This document shows, piece after piece, positions 1-7,381 of a stretch of DNA of 17,129 nucleotides (positions are counted from its first letter, which is position 1; every line of letters begins with the position of its first letter). The position numbers and the translations under genes are program-made. The notes beneath the pieces were generated by a model. The model saw nothing but the letters and a program-made list of their open reading frames with translations. It was not told the DNA's origin and ran no database searches. Where the stretch lies: assembly GCA_902772745.1 (NCBI GenBank), contig CACYBV010000313.1:1-17129 (forward strand), given 5' to 3'. This stretch comes from an uncultured Eubacteriales bacterium (GTDB taxonomy: Bacteria; Bacillota; Clostridia; Lachnospirales; Lachnospiraceae).

Positions 1-72
1 TACTGTTGAAGATTATCCGGAAAAATATGGATAAAAAGCACAATGGATCATACAAATGAGGGAGGTATCAGC

Positions 73-2148
73 ATGTTTTGTGAGAATTGCGGAGCACAGA
101 TTGAAGACGGCAGTCTGTTCTGTCCGGAGTGCGGTGCTCGCCTGGATCCCGCGCCGGCTCAGCCACAGGAGATGAATTACGGCGGTTTTACAGATCTTGC
201 AGGAAAACTGCCTGAAGACGGTGCAACAGTCGTTCTGTCGAATTACACCTATACAGACCCGCAGCGAAATAACGGCAGCGCACCCGAGCAGCCCGCATAC
301 GGCGGATACACAGCACCCGAACAGCCGAATTACGGCGGTTTCACAGCACCCGAGCAGCCCGCATACGGCGGAAACACGGCGCCCGGGCAGCCGAATTACG
401 GCGGTTTCACAGCGCCCGAGCAGCCGAATTACGGCGGTTTCACAGCTCCCGGGCAGCCGAATTACGGCGGTTTCACAGCTCCCGGGCAGCCGAATTACGG
501 CGGATACACGGCGCCTGAGCAGCCGAATTACGGCGGCTATACAGATCCGAATATCGCCGCAGGTCCTCAGCCTGCACCGAAAAAATCCGGGAAAGCTCCG
601 AAAGCCCCGAAGGCTCCCAAATCCTCGGGCGGAATCGGCGGTATCTTCAAGAACAAGAAACTTCTGATCCTGATCGCCGCCGGAGTTGCCGTTTTGGCCG
701 CGCTGGTTGTACTGGGCTTTATCTTCATACCGAAGCTTCTCAGCGGCAAGGGCAGCGGGTCATCATCTCCTGAAGCTGTGGACCCGAATATCCTTTACAT
801 CTACAACTGGGACAAAGATTATAATTATCAGTATTATTATGTTGCACCCAAGGCAGCTCCGGATGTCAATGAGTTCCTGAACGACAAAGACACGGTTCTC
901 CTCAACACCAACAGCCCTTCCACTGCCGCAGTGCTGGAGAATGACGAAGACTTTTATTTCTTCGACGGTACAGAACTGAAGCCGCTTTCGAACCTGGATA
1001 AGAATGTTTCGGATTTTTCCTTTGTCGGCATCGGAAACGATTTCGTATACTCGGACGGCGAATCGCTGCTGCTTTATCGGGACGGAAAAGACATTGTTAT
1101 CGGCGAAGAGGGCATGTTGGATAAGAACACCCTTTACAATAAAGTCTGGTCCTGCGACGGCAAGTATATCGGGTACACCCTGAGAGAAGATGACGGCGAC
1201 CTTCTGGGCTATGTCTGGGACGGAAACAATATTGTCGAGCTCGGGAAAAATGATATTCCGATCGGTATTGCCGAGGGAGGTAAGTACCTGTATTATCTGG
1301 ATAAGAGTTCCAAGAGCGACAAAGTGACTCTGATAGTCCGCAAGGGCATAGATTCCCAGGAAGAAGAAAGCCTCGGATCTTCTACGTCCGGTTTCTCCTG
1401 TTACCTCAATAAATCCGGAAATGAAATTGTATATACAGATAAAGACGGCCGGCTGAACTGTTCTGTTGACGGCGCGGCTGGAGTCAGGATTCTGTCCTCG
1501 ACAGGTTTTAACACCATTGCCAGCTACAACGACTTTTCGCTGCTGAGCTACTGCCAGTCATATAATCAGTACTATGAAATGTACGGCGTGACAATGGGCA
1601 GTTTCAGCGATCGTTATTATACGGTCGGTGATAACATTTATTATCTGGACAGCAAGTACGAAGCCAGACGTATTTATGGCGTCAAAAATGTGAAGAGCGC
1701 CTACGTTGCATCCGACGGCAGAACACTTTTCTACGAAGATAAGGATTACAACCTTTATCAGATGGACGGAAAAAACGAGGAAGCAAAACCGGAACTTCTG
1801 ATTGACGAAGACTGTTATGGATTTGTCCCGACAGCTGACGGAAAGACGATTTTCTATATAAATGAAGACGAAGAACTGCTTGCGCTGAATGCCGGGAAGA
1901 CGACAAGAGTCAGCAATGACTACCAGGGATCACTCTATTTTGATAATCTGTATGCAGGAAATACCCTTGTTTATGTTGACGATGACGAGGGCTATACTTC
2001 AACCGGCGGCAAAGGGGAAAAGATTCCAGAAGTAAAGCAGGACGTAAGTCAGGTCCGCTGCGGGCCGGGTTATATCCTGGTCAATGGCGTAGATGACATC
2101 TACTACAGTACGGACGGAAAGGAATTCAAATCCGTTTACGAAAAGTAA
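73..2148 (+). CDS. Zinc-ribbon, repeat-rich, single-pass membrane protein with propeller-like ectodomain
   Basis: Function unknown; architecture suggests a membrane-anchored surface protein with a cytoplasmic zinc-binding head. The start is the ATG at 73, eight bases after a GGAGG; an in-frame ATG at 43 has no ribosome binding site. That gives 691 residues. In order: a double-CxxC zinc ribbon (C3, C6, C17, C20); eight 11-residue APxQPxYGGxT repeats (about residues 70-157); a Lys/Pro/Ala-rich basic stretch; one hydrophobic helix (about 197-222); then about 465 residues rich in Tyr, Asp and Gly with recurring strand-like units such as KYLYYLD and RTLFYED, resembling DUF5050/TolB-like propellers. 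No signal peptide precedes the ribbon, so the N-terminus should be cytoplasmic and the propeller outside. It ends at its own terminator and so looks monocistronic. The domain order is visible in the sequence; the propeller fold and topology are inferred. Confidence 0.85.
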   Translation: MFCENCGAQIEDGSLFCPECGARLDPAPAQPQEMNYGGFTDLAGKLPEDGATVVLSNYTYTDPQRNNGSAPEQPAYGGYTAPEQPNYGGFTAPEQPAYGGNTAPGQPNYGGFTAPEQPNYGGFTAPGQPNYGGFTAPGQPNYGGYTAPEQPNYGGYTDPNIAAGPQPAPKKSGKAPKAPKAPKSSGGIGGIFKNKKLLILIAAGVAVLAALVVLGFIFIPKLLSGKGSGSSSPEAVDPNILYIYNWDKDYNYQYYYVAPKAAPDVNEFLNDKDTVLLNTNSPSTAAVLENDEDFYFFDGTELKPLSNLDKNVSDFSFVGIGNDFVYSDGESLLLYRDGKDIVIGEEGMLDKNTLYNKVWSCDGKYIGYTLREDDGDLLGYVWDGNNIVELGKNDIPIGIAEGGKYLYYLDKSSKSDKVTLIVRKGIDSQEEESLGSSTSGFSCYLNKSGNEIVYTDKDGRLNCSVDGAAGVRILSSTGFNTIASYNDFSLLSYCQSYNQYYEMYGVTMGSFSDRYYTVGDNIYYLDSKYEARRIYGVKNVKSAYVASDGRTLFYEDKDYNLYQMDGKNEEAKPELLIDEDCYGFVPTADGKTIFYINEDEELLALNAGKTTRVSNDYQGSLYFDNLYAGNTLVYVDDDEGYTSTGGKGEKIPEVKQDVSQVRCGPGYILVNGVDDIYYSTDGKEFKSVYEK
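280..543 (+). repeat. Eight in-frame 33-bp tandem repeats (11-residue APxQPxYGGxT units)
   Basis: Eight contiguous 33-bp units encode A-P-(E/G)-Q-P-(N/A)-Y-G-G-(F/Y/N)-T with no indels. Many changes between units are single bases (E/G, F/Y, N/A). The array lies wholly inside the coding frame, between the zinc ribbon and the membrane helix, so it forms a Pro/Gly/Tyr-rich flexible linker predicted to be cytoplasmic. The near-identity of the units suggests expansion by slippage or recombination, and copy number may vary between strains. Confidence 0.95.
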
Positions 2149-2173
2149 AATACGAACTTGTTTATGGAAGGCA

Positions 2174-2203
2174 GCCGGGCGGAATACTCCGCCCGGCCTT
2201 TTT
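2174..2203 (+). terminator. Rho-independent terminator after the zinc-ribbon/propeller gene
   Basis: A perfect 9-bp inverted repeat (GCCGGGCGG at 2174-2182 and CCGCCCGGC at 2189-2197) has a 6-nt loop and is followed by CTTTTT. It starts 25 bases after the stop codon at 2148 and separates that gene from the rubrerythrin promoter. Confidence 0.93.
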
Positions 2204-2224
2204 CTTCCCCGGATCGTTTCTCTC

Positions 2225-2253
2225 TTGACAGAAGCCGCGAATACCGCTATGAT
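2225..2253 (+). promoter_or_regulatory. Sigma-A-type promoter of rubrerythrin
   Basis: TTGACA (2225-2230) and TATGAT (2248-2253) are separated by exactly 17 bases: a perfect -35 and a one-mismatch -10. It lies between the upstream terminator and the rubrerythrin ribosome binding site (AAGGAGG near 2275-2281), so it should drive that gene. I see no clear PerR-type operator over it. Confidence 0.85.
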
Positions 2254-2288
2254 GGGCATATCAGTTCAAACAAAAAGGAGGTATCCTG

Positions 2289-2831
2289 ATGGCACAAAAT
2301 AAATATGCGGGAACACAGACCGAGAAAAACCTTCTCGCTGCTTTTGCCGGCGAATCCGAAGCGAGAAACAAATATACCTACTTCGCCTCGAAGGCGAAAA
2401 AAGAAGGATTTGAGCAGATTTCCGCGCTTTTTCTGAAGACCGCCGACAATGAAAAAGAGCATGCAAAGCTCTGGTTCAAGGAGCTTGAAGGCATCGGTAC
2501 AACAGCGGAAAACCTTGCGGCGGCTGCAGCAGGTGAAAACTACGAATGGACCGATATGTACGCGGGCTTTGCGAAAACCGCCGAGGAAGAAGGCTTCCCG
2601 GAGCTTGCGGAGAAATTCCGCGGCGTAGCGGAAATCGAAAAGCAGCACGAGGAGCGGTACCGCGCGCTTCTTAAGAATGTCGAAGCGCAGGAAGTTTTCA
2701 AAAAGAGTGAAGTGAAGGTCTGGGAATGCCGGAACTGCGGACATATTGTCGTCGGCACCGAAGCGCCGGAGCTGTGTCCGGTCTGCGCGCATCCCCGGAG
2801 TTATTTCGAGCTTCGCGCCGAGAACTATTAA
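2289..2831 (+). CDS. rbr: Rubrerythrin
   Basis: A cytoplasmic non-haem diiron peroxidase of anaerobes that reduces hydrogen peroxide to water with electrons from NAD(P)H by way of rubredoxin-type carriers. The 180-residue product has the usual size and two-domain layout. The N-terminal ferritin-like four-helix bundle carries the diiron residues E22 (in AGESEARNKY), E55 and H58 (in ADNEKEHAKLWF), E86 and an E117-x-x-H120 pair. The C-terminal rubredoxin-like domain has C147-x2-C150 and C163-x2-C166. The start is fixed by AAAAAGGAGG eight bases upstream. It has its own promoter and appears to be a single-gene unit. All key residues look intact; family assignment is firm. Confidence 0.97.
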   Translation: MAQNKYAGTQTEKNLLAAFAGESEARNKYTYFASKAKKEGFEQISALFLKTADNEKEHAKLWFKELEGIGTTAENLAAAAAGENYEWTDMYAGFAKTAEEEGFPELAEKFRGVAEIEKQHEERYRALLKNVEAQEVFKKSEVKVWECRNCGHIVVGTEAPELCPVCAHPRSYFELRAENY

Positions 2832-3090
2832 TCAGGGATCATTTCCGGCTTCGGAAATGACTGCGGCTTTATCCGCCTGATTACCCGGAACGGAGAGAGG
2901 CCGGAAAACGGACAGAAAACATGGCCGCGAACCGCAGGATCGTTTGAGTGACGGCGGTTCCCGCGGCCTTTTCCGATCATAAGAGTTTTATTCAGCTGAC
3001 GTGCAGAAGGAAACGGCGGCTGTCCGGGGCAACTGCGAGAAATCCCCCGGATTTTCGCAGTGATGTCAGGGCACACAGGGAGTATCGAAA
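2832..3090 (+). repeat. Decayed first copy of a duplicated leader and small ORF
   Basis: This gap holds no intact gene but resembles 3570-3822, the stretch before the sigma-fusion gene. Positions 2910-2935 match 3641-3666 with one mismatch in 26 bases. Both copies share a short CCGG..TTCGG hairpin (ATTTCCG/CGGAAAT at 2841-2858 here), an AGAGAGG stretch, and CACAGGGAGTAT just before the next ATG. The small-ORF start codon (ATG at 3639) corresponds here to ACG at 2908-2910, and similarity fades after about ten codons. The hairpin at 2841-2858 lacks a T-run, so I do not call it the rubrerythrin terminator. Confidence 0.75.
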
Positions 3091-3560
3091 ATGGCTTACT
3101 GCAGAAAATGCGGCAAACAATTATCTCAGGGACAGAAATACTGCAATCGCTGCGGTGAACCTGTTATCGAAGGCAGGAGGGAAAAAGGCGGATTTTTAAG
3201 CACGGCAAGCGGTAAAATTGCGCTCGTCGCAGCCTGTGTGATACTGATGGCAGGACTGATCCCCGGCTTTACGTCGCGGATACAGGCCTTTATCCGGGAT
3301 ACAGTATCAACGGAACCAATGCGAAAGAGATTGTTGACCAGCTGTTCCAAAACGGCGACGAAGTCTTCAGCTCCGGCGGACGCTGCATGATCGTCTGGGA
3401 TTCTCCCTATGGTCTCTGCGCCTATGATCATCGAAAGTCCGAATACGCCGGATCGGCAGAAGACCTCAGATATATGCTCAACGAAGCGGAGATCGAAGCG
3501 CTGTGCAGGTCGCTCGGTCTTAACATGTACCTCGTTCCGAAGAGCGAGAGACAGAATTAA
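3091..3560 (+). pseudogene. Decayed zinc-ribbon membrane paralogue of the adjacent sigma-fusion gene
   Basis: The ATG at 3091 follows AGGGAG by eight bases, the same spacing as the neighbour at 3823. The first 28 residues are a zinc ribbon (C4, C7, C18, C21) with 17 identities to that neighbour, followed directly by GGFLSTASGKIALVAAC, the counterpart of its membrane-helix start (GGFLASVGAKIAVIAAC). The sigma-factor segment and almost the whole ectodomain are missing. From 3270 the homology resumes one frame back: 96 codons (3270-3557, stop at 3558-3560) align without gaps to the last 96 residues of the neighbour, about 61 of 96 identical by my count. The original frame instead runs on to a stop at 3388-3390. 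This reads as an internal deletion plus frame change in a former tandem duplicate. An alternative is a compact paralogue with one frameshift or a sequencing error. Confidence 0.85.
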
Positions 3561-3638
3561 TGAAGAAATTTCGTACCGCGAAAACTTTTCCGGGTTTCGG
3601 CTGTCTTATGATCAGAAGACAGAGAGGAGCCCGAAGGA

Positions 3639-3821
3639 ATGGACAGAAAACACGGCCGCGAACCGCCGGACCCGGAAAAGATCCTGACGCTTCTTGCGGC
3701 TCTTTTGAGATCGGAAAGGGCGTCTTCGGATTTCTCCAGGGAACAGATGCGGATTTTCAGGAATATCAAGGAGAGACTTCGGAATCTCCCGCGGGAACAT
3801 AACGACACAGGGAGTATTTAA
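3639..3821 (+). CDS. Small ORF translationally coupled to the sigma-fusion gene
   Basis: A 60-residue, charged, probably helical protein that I do not recognise (starts MDRKHGREPPDPEK; a middle stretch ILTLLAALLRSERAS could be an amphipathic helix). A GAGGAG lies about ten bases before the ATG. The TAA (3819-3821) leaves one base before the ATG at 3823, and the ribosome binding site of the large gene lies inside this ORF, which fits translational coupling. It has no cysteines and no signal peptide. Its codon use resembles the neighbours, and a degenerate counterpart sits at the same place before the decayed paralogue, so it was part of the duplicated unit. Being a leader peptide, a partner of the sigma domain, or chance are all possible. 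Confidence 0.55.
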   Translation: MDRKHGREPPDPEKILTLLAALLRSERASSDFSREQMRIFRNIKERLRNLPREHNDTGSI

Positions 3822-3822
3822 G

Positions 3823-6800
3823 ATGGCTTTTTGCAGAAAATGCGGGAATAAGATTACAGCGAGACAGAAATTCTGTACGAAATGCGGAGAACCGGTGATC
3901 ATGGGCTGGACGGCGCTTGTGAAGGATGCGCTTCAGGGTGATTCGGAGGCGAGCGAGGAGCTTTACCGGCGGACTTATCGCGATAAGTATTATATCGCGC
4001 TGAAATACATGAAAAACCGGAACGATACGGAGGATGTCCTGCAGGATTCATATCTGAAGGCTTTTGAGTATCTCGGAAGGCTTCAGGATCCGGAGAAGTT
4101 TCCCTCCTGGCTTTCAATGATTGTCGCAAATACGGCGAAAAATGCGCTCGCGAAGAAGAGTCCCCAGCTTTTTACGGACCTTATCGGCGACAATGAAGAG
4201 TTTGACGAGGACCCGATTCTGCGGCTTGAGGACATGGACCTGTCGACCCATCCGGAGGAGGCCTATCTGCAGTCGGAGCGCAGGGAACTTCTGAATGAAC
4301 TTCTGGAATGCCTGACGGACGAACAGCGGATGGCGGTCATGATGTTCTATGTGGAAGAGCTGGGAACCAGAGAAATCGCTTCCGCCCTGGAAACAAATGA
4401 GAATACGATCAAGTCGCGGCTCTATAAGGCAAGGAAAGCCCTGCAGAAGAAAGCGGAGGAACTGATGAAGCGGGGCTATGTCTTCTCTGTTGCGCCGCTT
4501 CCGTTCCTGGTAAGCCTGCTGCGTGCAGAAGCCGGGAAAAGCTCGGGAGCAGCCGGAGGAGCAGCGGCGGGAACCGCGGCCAGGGCGGCTGCCGGTTCCG
4601 CGGCGGGAAAGCCCGGGAATGCAGCTGCGGTGACAGCCCGCAGCGTTTATCCTGCAGGCGCATTTTCCGCGGCCGGTCCGGGTACGGTTTCTCCGGCGGC
4701 AGGGACAATGGGCGCGGACGGCGCTGCATCAGCCGCAGGCTCGATGGGTGCGGCGGCCGGCGCCGGTGCAATCGGTGCTGCAGGCGCAGCAGCATCCGGC
4801 GGATTCCTGGCTTCTGTTGGGGCGAAAATCGCGGTAATCGCAGCCTGCCTTGTGCTTGCCGGCGGAGCTGCATTCGGCGGTGTAAAGGTGGTACAGCATA
4901 TCCGGGAAAGCCGCGCGGAGCAGAGCCGGGAAAACGCCGGGGAAAGCATTGAGGAAGCCGGACACTCGGAGGACGAAGGCCGGGGAGATGCCGAAAAGGC
5001 ATCAGATCAGAGCGATGACCCCCGGGAGACAGCCGCGGAAGATACAAAAAAGGCGGCAGAGATGACCGAACAGCCCTCAGAGGAGACTGAAAAACCTGAA
5101 GATAAGACGGAGGTGCCGGAGGAGCTTACCGACTCGGAGGCTGTGGAGCGCCTGACCGGGTTTCTTGAAGAAGAACTGATCCCCGTAAGAGGGGTTTTCA
5201 ATCCTTTACAGGTCAGCTACGGAGTGGCTTCAGACGGTATGGCATACCGCTTTACACACAGCTGGAACGCGGAAAGCTGTGAAATTGAAACGACGAGCGA
5301 AGAATGCATCGAAAGAGAAGCCAATTTCCCGGTTTACAGTAAGAAGGGCATCATTTCCGCATGGGTTGAGGACTTCTCCGGAAACGGACAGCCGGAACTC
5401 CTGGTGATTTACGGGGAGGACGGCCTGCAGTGGAACCGGCCTTTCTCCGCGGAACTCTATGCCGCATCTCCGATGGGTGTGGAGTGCATCAGCTCCGGGA
5501 GCCTCGCGATTCCCGGACGGGCGGAGGGCACGTCGGCGCCTGTGACGGAAATCTCTGTCGTGGAATCCGAAACCGGAGACAAGGCGCTGATGCTCTACTA
5601 CCAGGGCAAACATTCCGATGTCAGCATCAGGCATGAGGCATGCACCGTGCTGCCGGCCGAGGACTTTTCGGTGGAAAAACAGTACCGTGCGGAACTCGGA
5701 TATGAAAGCGGCGGAATGCCGGAATCCGTGATTGTGACGGAAGTGGATCCGGACGGGAGCGAGGGAAAAAGCACCGAATTCGATCTTGATACCGCTGATT
5801 ATGATATTGACGGACAGGCGCGGCACGACATCTATACCTTCAGCGGATACGAAGAAACCGTTTTTCTTACGGCGGACCATTGGGACGGCGCGTGGGATCA
5901 TTCCGGCTTCCTTGAACAGTACATGCTCTGTCCGGATGAGGAGGATTTCTCGGAAACGGAAATCGGATATATCCGGGACAAACTGGAATACACCGAGAAA
6001 GAGCGCGCTTATGGATATGACGCAGCTATCAATATCGACACGGTCCGCTTCTGTCGGAAGGACGGAGAATACTCGGCAATACTGGAAAAGATCAATGCTG
6101 TCATTGCAGAGTTTACGGGAGACTGTTACGAAGAAAGCCTGGACCCCGCCTCGGGAGTGATCTATTATACTTATACACTGGCAAATCCGATTATTGCGGA
6201 TGAGTACATCAGCGTATCAGGCTACTTTGATTATTATTACGCGGGCGGAGCGCACGGATGGGCTTATGCCCAGTCCTGGGTCTTCAGCCTTCAGACCGGC
6301 GATCCGGTGGACCTGAGAGCATTTACAGGTCTGACGGCGGCGGAGATCGCGGAACGTATTACGCTGTATTTCAAAGATTCGGGCGATACCCAGAAAAGTG
6401 TATACGAACAACTCGGAATGGAATATACCGCAGATGTTTCCAAGTGGGAAACGGACAATTATTATAATCCGTCATCTCTGTTCAGAAATATTCATATCGA
6501 AAGCGACGGCTGGATTTATCTGGAAAATGTCTGTTCTCCTCCCGCAACGGGCGGCGCTTCCTTCCCGAGCCGGGTCGGAAAGGTGGATGAATTTGACCTC
6601 TATGTCGGCAGGCCGGATGATTCAGCGGTCCCGGCGCCGGGCACCGCAGCGACGGAAACCCCTGTTCAGGAAAGCGAAGTTTCTACGGAGCCTCCGACCG
6701 ACGAAAACGGCTATATTGATTATCTGGCGGATTCCGGGGTCGTTTTGGATGAGAAGGCGCTGGATGCCTATCGGTCAAATGCAGATTATCTGATTGTGAA

Positions 6801-7209
6801 TATCGATGAAGAGACAGGAAAGGTGATCCGGATCGGCTATACAACCGGGACGATGTACGGCGGGTATTACGCGAGCTGCTTCTGGTACCATGGCGACACC
6901 CTGACCTTTCCCTATCTCTACGTCGCGGAGTCCGGCCCCTATCCGGAGTATCAGATCGGCGGAACCAACGCAAAAGAGATCGTGGACAATTTCTTTACCT
7001 ACGGAAACGAGGAATTCGCTTCAGGCGGCAGGACGATGGTCGTCTGGGATTCGCCTTACGGGCTCTGTGCCTATGACCACAGCCGGTCGGAATATGGCGG
7101 AGATACGGCAGATCTTGGCTATACCTTCAGCACGGAGGACTTCGAAGGCCTGTGCCGTTCGATCGGGCTGGATATGTCCTATATACCGAAGAGTGAACGT
7201 CAGAACTGA
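3823..7209 (+). CDS. Membrane-tethered ECF-type sigma factor with zinc ribbon and RsiV-like ectodomain
   Basis: Predicted one-chain signalling protein of 1128 residues. In order: zinc ribbon (C4, C7, C18, C21); sigma-70 region 2 (about 45-110, with DTEDVLQDSYLKAF and FPSWLSMIVANTAKN); sigma region 4 helix-turn-helix (about 157-213, with GTREIASALETNENTIKSR); a short hydrophobic APLPFLVSLL patch; an Ala/Gly-rich linker (about 235-327); one membrane helix (336-354); an acidic Glu/Asp linker (about 360-440); and a large ectodomain. The ectodomain contains YYAGGAHGWAYAQSW (around 811) followed by a TGDPVDLRAF strand, the pattern of the DUF3298 domain of RsiV, the anti-SigV lysozyme sensor. The last 96 residues form a separate module also kept in the decayed paralogue. 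The start follows AGGGAG by eight bases. A terminator follows. The fusion is seen directly; release of the sigma part by proteolysis is inference. Confidence 0.9.
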   Translation: MAFCRKCGNKITARQKFCTKCGEPVIMGWTALVKDALQGDSEASEELYRRTYRDKYYIALKYMKNRNDTEDVLQDSYLKAFEYLGRLQDPEKFPSWLSMIVANTAKNALAKKSPQLFTDLIGDNEEFDEDPILRLEDMDLSTHPEEAYLQSERRELLNELLECLTDEQRMAVMMFYVEELGTREIASALETNENTIKSRLYKARKALQKKAEELMKRGYVFSVAPLPFLVSLLRAEAGKSSGAAGGAAAGTAARAAAGSAAGKPGNAAAVTARSVYPAGAFSAAGPGTVSPAAGTMGADGAASAAGSMGAAAGAGAIGAAGAAASGGFLASVGAKIAVIAACLVLAGGAAFGGVKVVQHIRESRAEQSRENAGESIEEAGHSEDEGRGDAEKASDQSDDPRETAAEDTKKAAEMTEQPSEETEKPEDKTEVPEELTDSEAVERLTGFLEEELIPVRGVFNPLQVSYGVASDGMAYRFTHSWNAESCEIETTSEECIEREANFPVYSKKGIISAWVEDFSGNGQPELLVIYGEDGLQWNRPFSAELYAASPMGVECISSGSLAIPGRAEGTSAPVTEISVVESETGDKALMLYYQGKHSDVSIRHEACTVLPAEDFSVEKQYRAELGYESGGMPESVIVTEVDPDGSEGKSTEFDLDTADYDIDGQARHDIYTFSGYEETVFLTADHWDGAWDHSGFLEQYMLCPDEEDFSETEIGYIRDKLEYTEKERAYGYDAAINIDTVRFCRKDGEYSAILEKINAVIAEFTGDCYEESLDPASGVIYYTYTLANPIIADEYISVSGYFDYYYAGGAHGWAYAQSWVFSLQTGDPVDLRAFTGLTAAEIAERITLYFKDSGDTQKSVYEQLGMEYTADVSKWETDNYYNPSSLFRNIHIESDGWIYLENVCSPPATGGASFPSRVGKVDEFDLYVGRPDDSAVPAPGTAATETPVQESEVSTEPPTDENGYIDYLADSGVVLDEKALDAYRSNADYLIVNIDEETGKVIRIGYTTGTMYGGYYASCFWYHGDTLTFPYLYVAESGPYPEYQIGGTNAKEIVDNFFTYGNEEFASGGRTMVVWDSPYGLCAYDHSRSEYGGDTADLGYTFSTEDFEGLCRSIGLDMSYIPKSERQN

Positions 7210-7234
7210 TGATCATATCCCCGGACAAAACAGA

Positions 7235-7284
7235 AGCCGTTCTCTTTCGAAGCAAAGAAAAACTTCGGAGGAGAACGGCTTTTT
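7235..7284 (+). terminator. Rho-independent terminator after the sigma-fusion gene
   Basis: AGCCGTTCTC (7235-7244) and GAGAACGGCT (7271-7280) are perfect 10-bp arms. CGAAG/CTTCG can extend the stem inward, and TTTTT follows. It begins 25 bases after the stop codon and isolates the sigma-fusion unit from the MATE gene. Confidence 0.92.
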
Positions 7285-7327
7285 GTCACATATGTCAATA
7301 GCGTGCTATTAAAATGCGTGCTATAAT
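7283..7327 (+). promoter_or_regulatory. Promoter region of the MATE gene (two candidate -10 boxes)
   Basis: TTGTCA (7283-7288) and TATTAA (7307-7312) are 18 bases apart and give one plausible sigma-A promoter. A perfect TATAAT at 7322-7327 is a second candidate but has a poor -35 (TAGCGT) at 17 bases. The region lies right after the upstream terminator and 55 bases or more before the MATE start at 7382. Confidence 0.6.
7297..7310. promoter_or_regulatory. Palindromic operator candidate before the MATE gene
   Basis: AATAGC-GT-GCTATT is a perfect 6-bp inverted repeat with a 2-bp centre. Its right half (GCGTGCTAT, 7301-7309) recurs as a direct repeat at 7316-7324, 15 bases on. Together they cover both candidate -10 boxes, as expected for a repressor site of a drug-efflux gene. 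No regulator gene lies next to it in the window. Confidence 0.45.
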
Positions 7328-7381
7328 AATCCTGAACACAGGAAAAACAGACGGATCTATGTCAAAAAGGGGATGCCTCAT

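Noticed and set aside
43..72. Upstream ATG at 43 as start of the first gene
   Set aside because: It has no ribosome binding site, while the ATG at 73 follows GGAGG with good spacing and starts directly at the zinc ribbon.
280..543. CRISPR-like regular repeats
   Set aside because: The 33-bp units are contiguous with no spacers and are perfectly in frame in a coding sequence.
2841..2858. Hairpin ATTTCCG/CGGAAAT as the rubrerythrin terminator
   Set aside because: No T-run follows, and a related hairpin occurs in the leader copy near 3588-3600, so it belongs to the duplicated segment.
3260..3275. Programmed -1 frameshift joining the zinc-ribbon frame to the 96-residue module at 3270
   Set aside because: The junction (CCCCGGCTTTACG) is not an X-XXY-YYZ slippery heptamer and no clear downstream pseudoknot is seen. 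The homology also jumps from membrane helix to the middle of the last module, which fits a deletion better.
5230..5901. Long minus-strand ORF (223 codons) inside the sigma-fusion gene, and other minus-strand ORFs
   Set aside because: They lie opposite well-supported genes, lack ribosome binding sites and recognisable domains, and look like shadows from GC-biased codon use.
7373..7381. ATG at 7373 as the MATE start
   Set aside because: The AAAGGGG ribosome binding site abuts this ATG; the ATG at 7382 has correct spacing.
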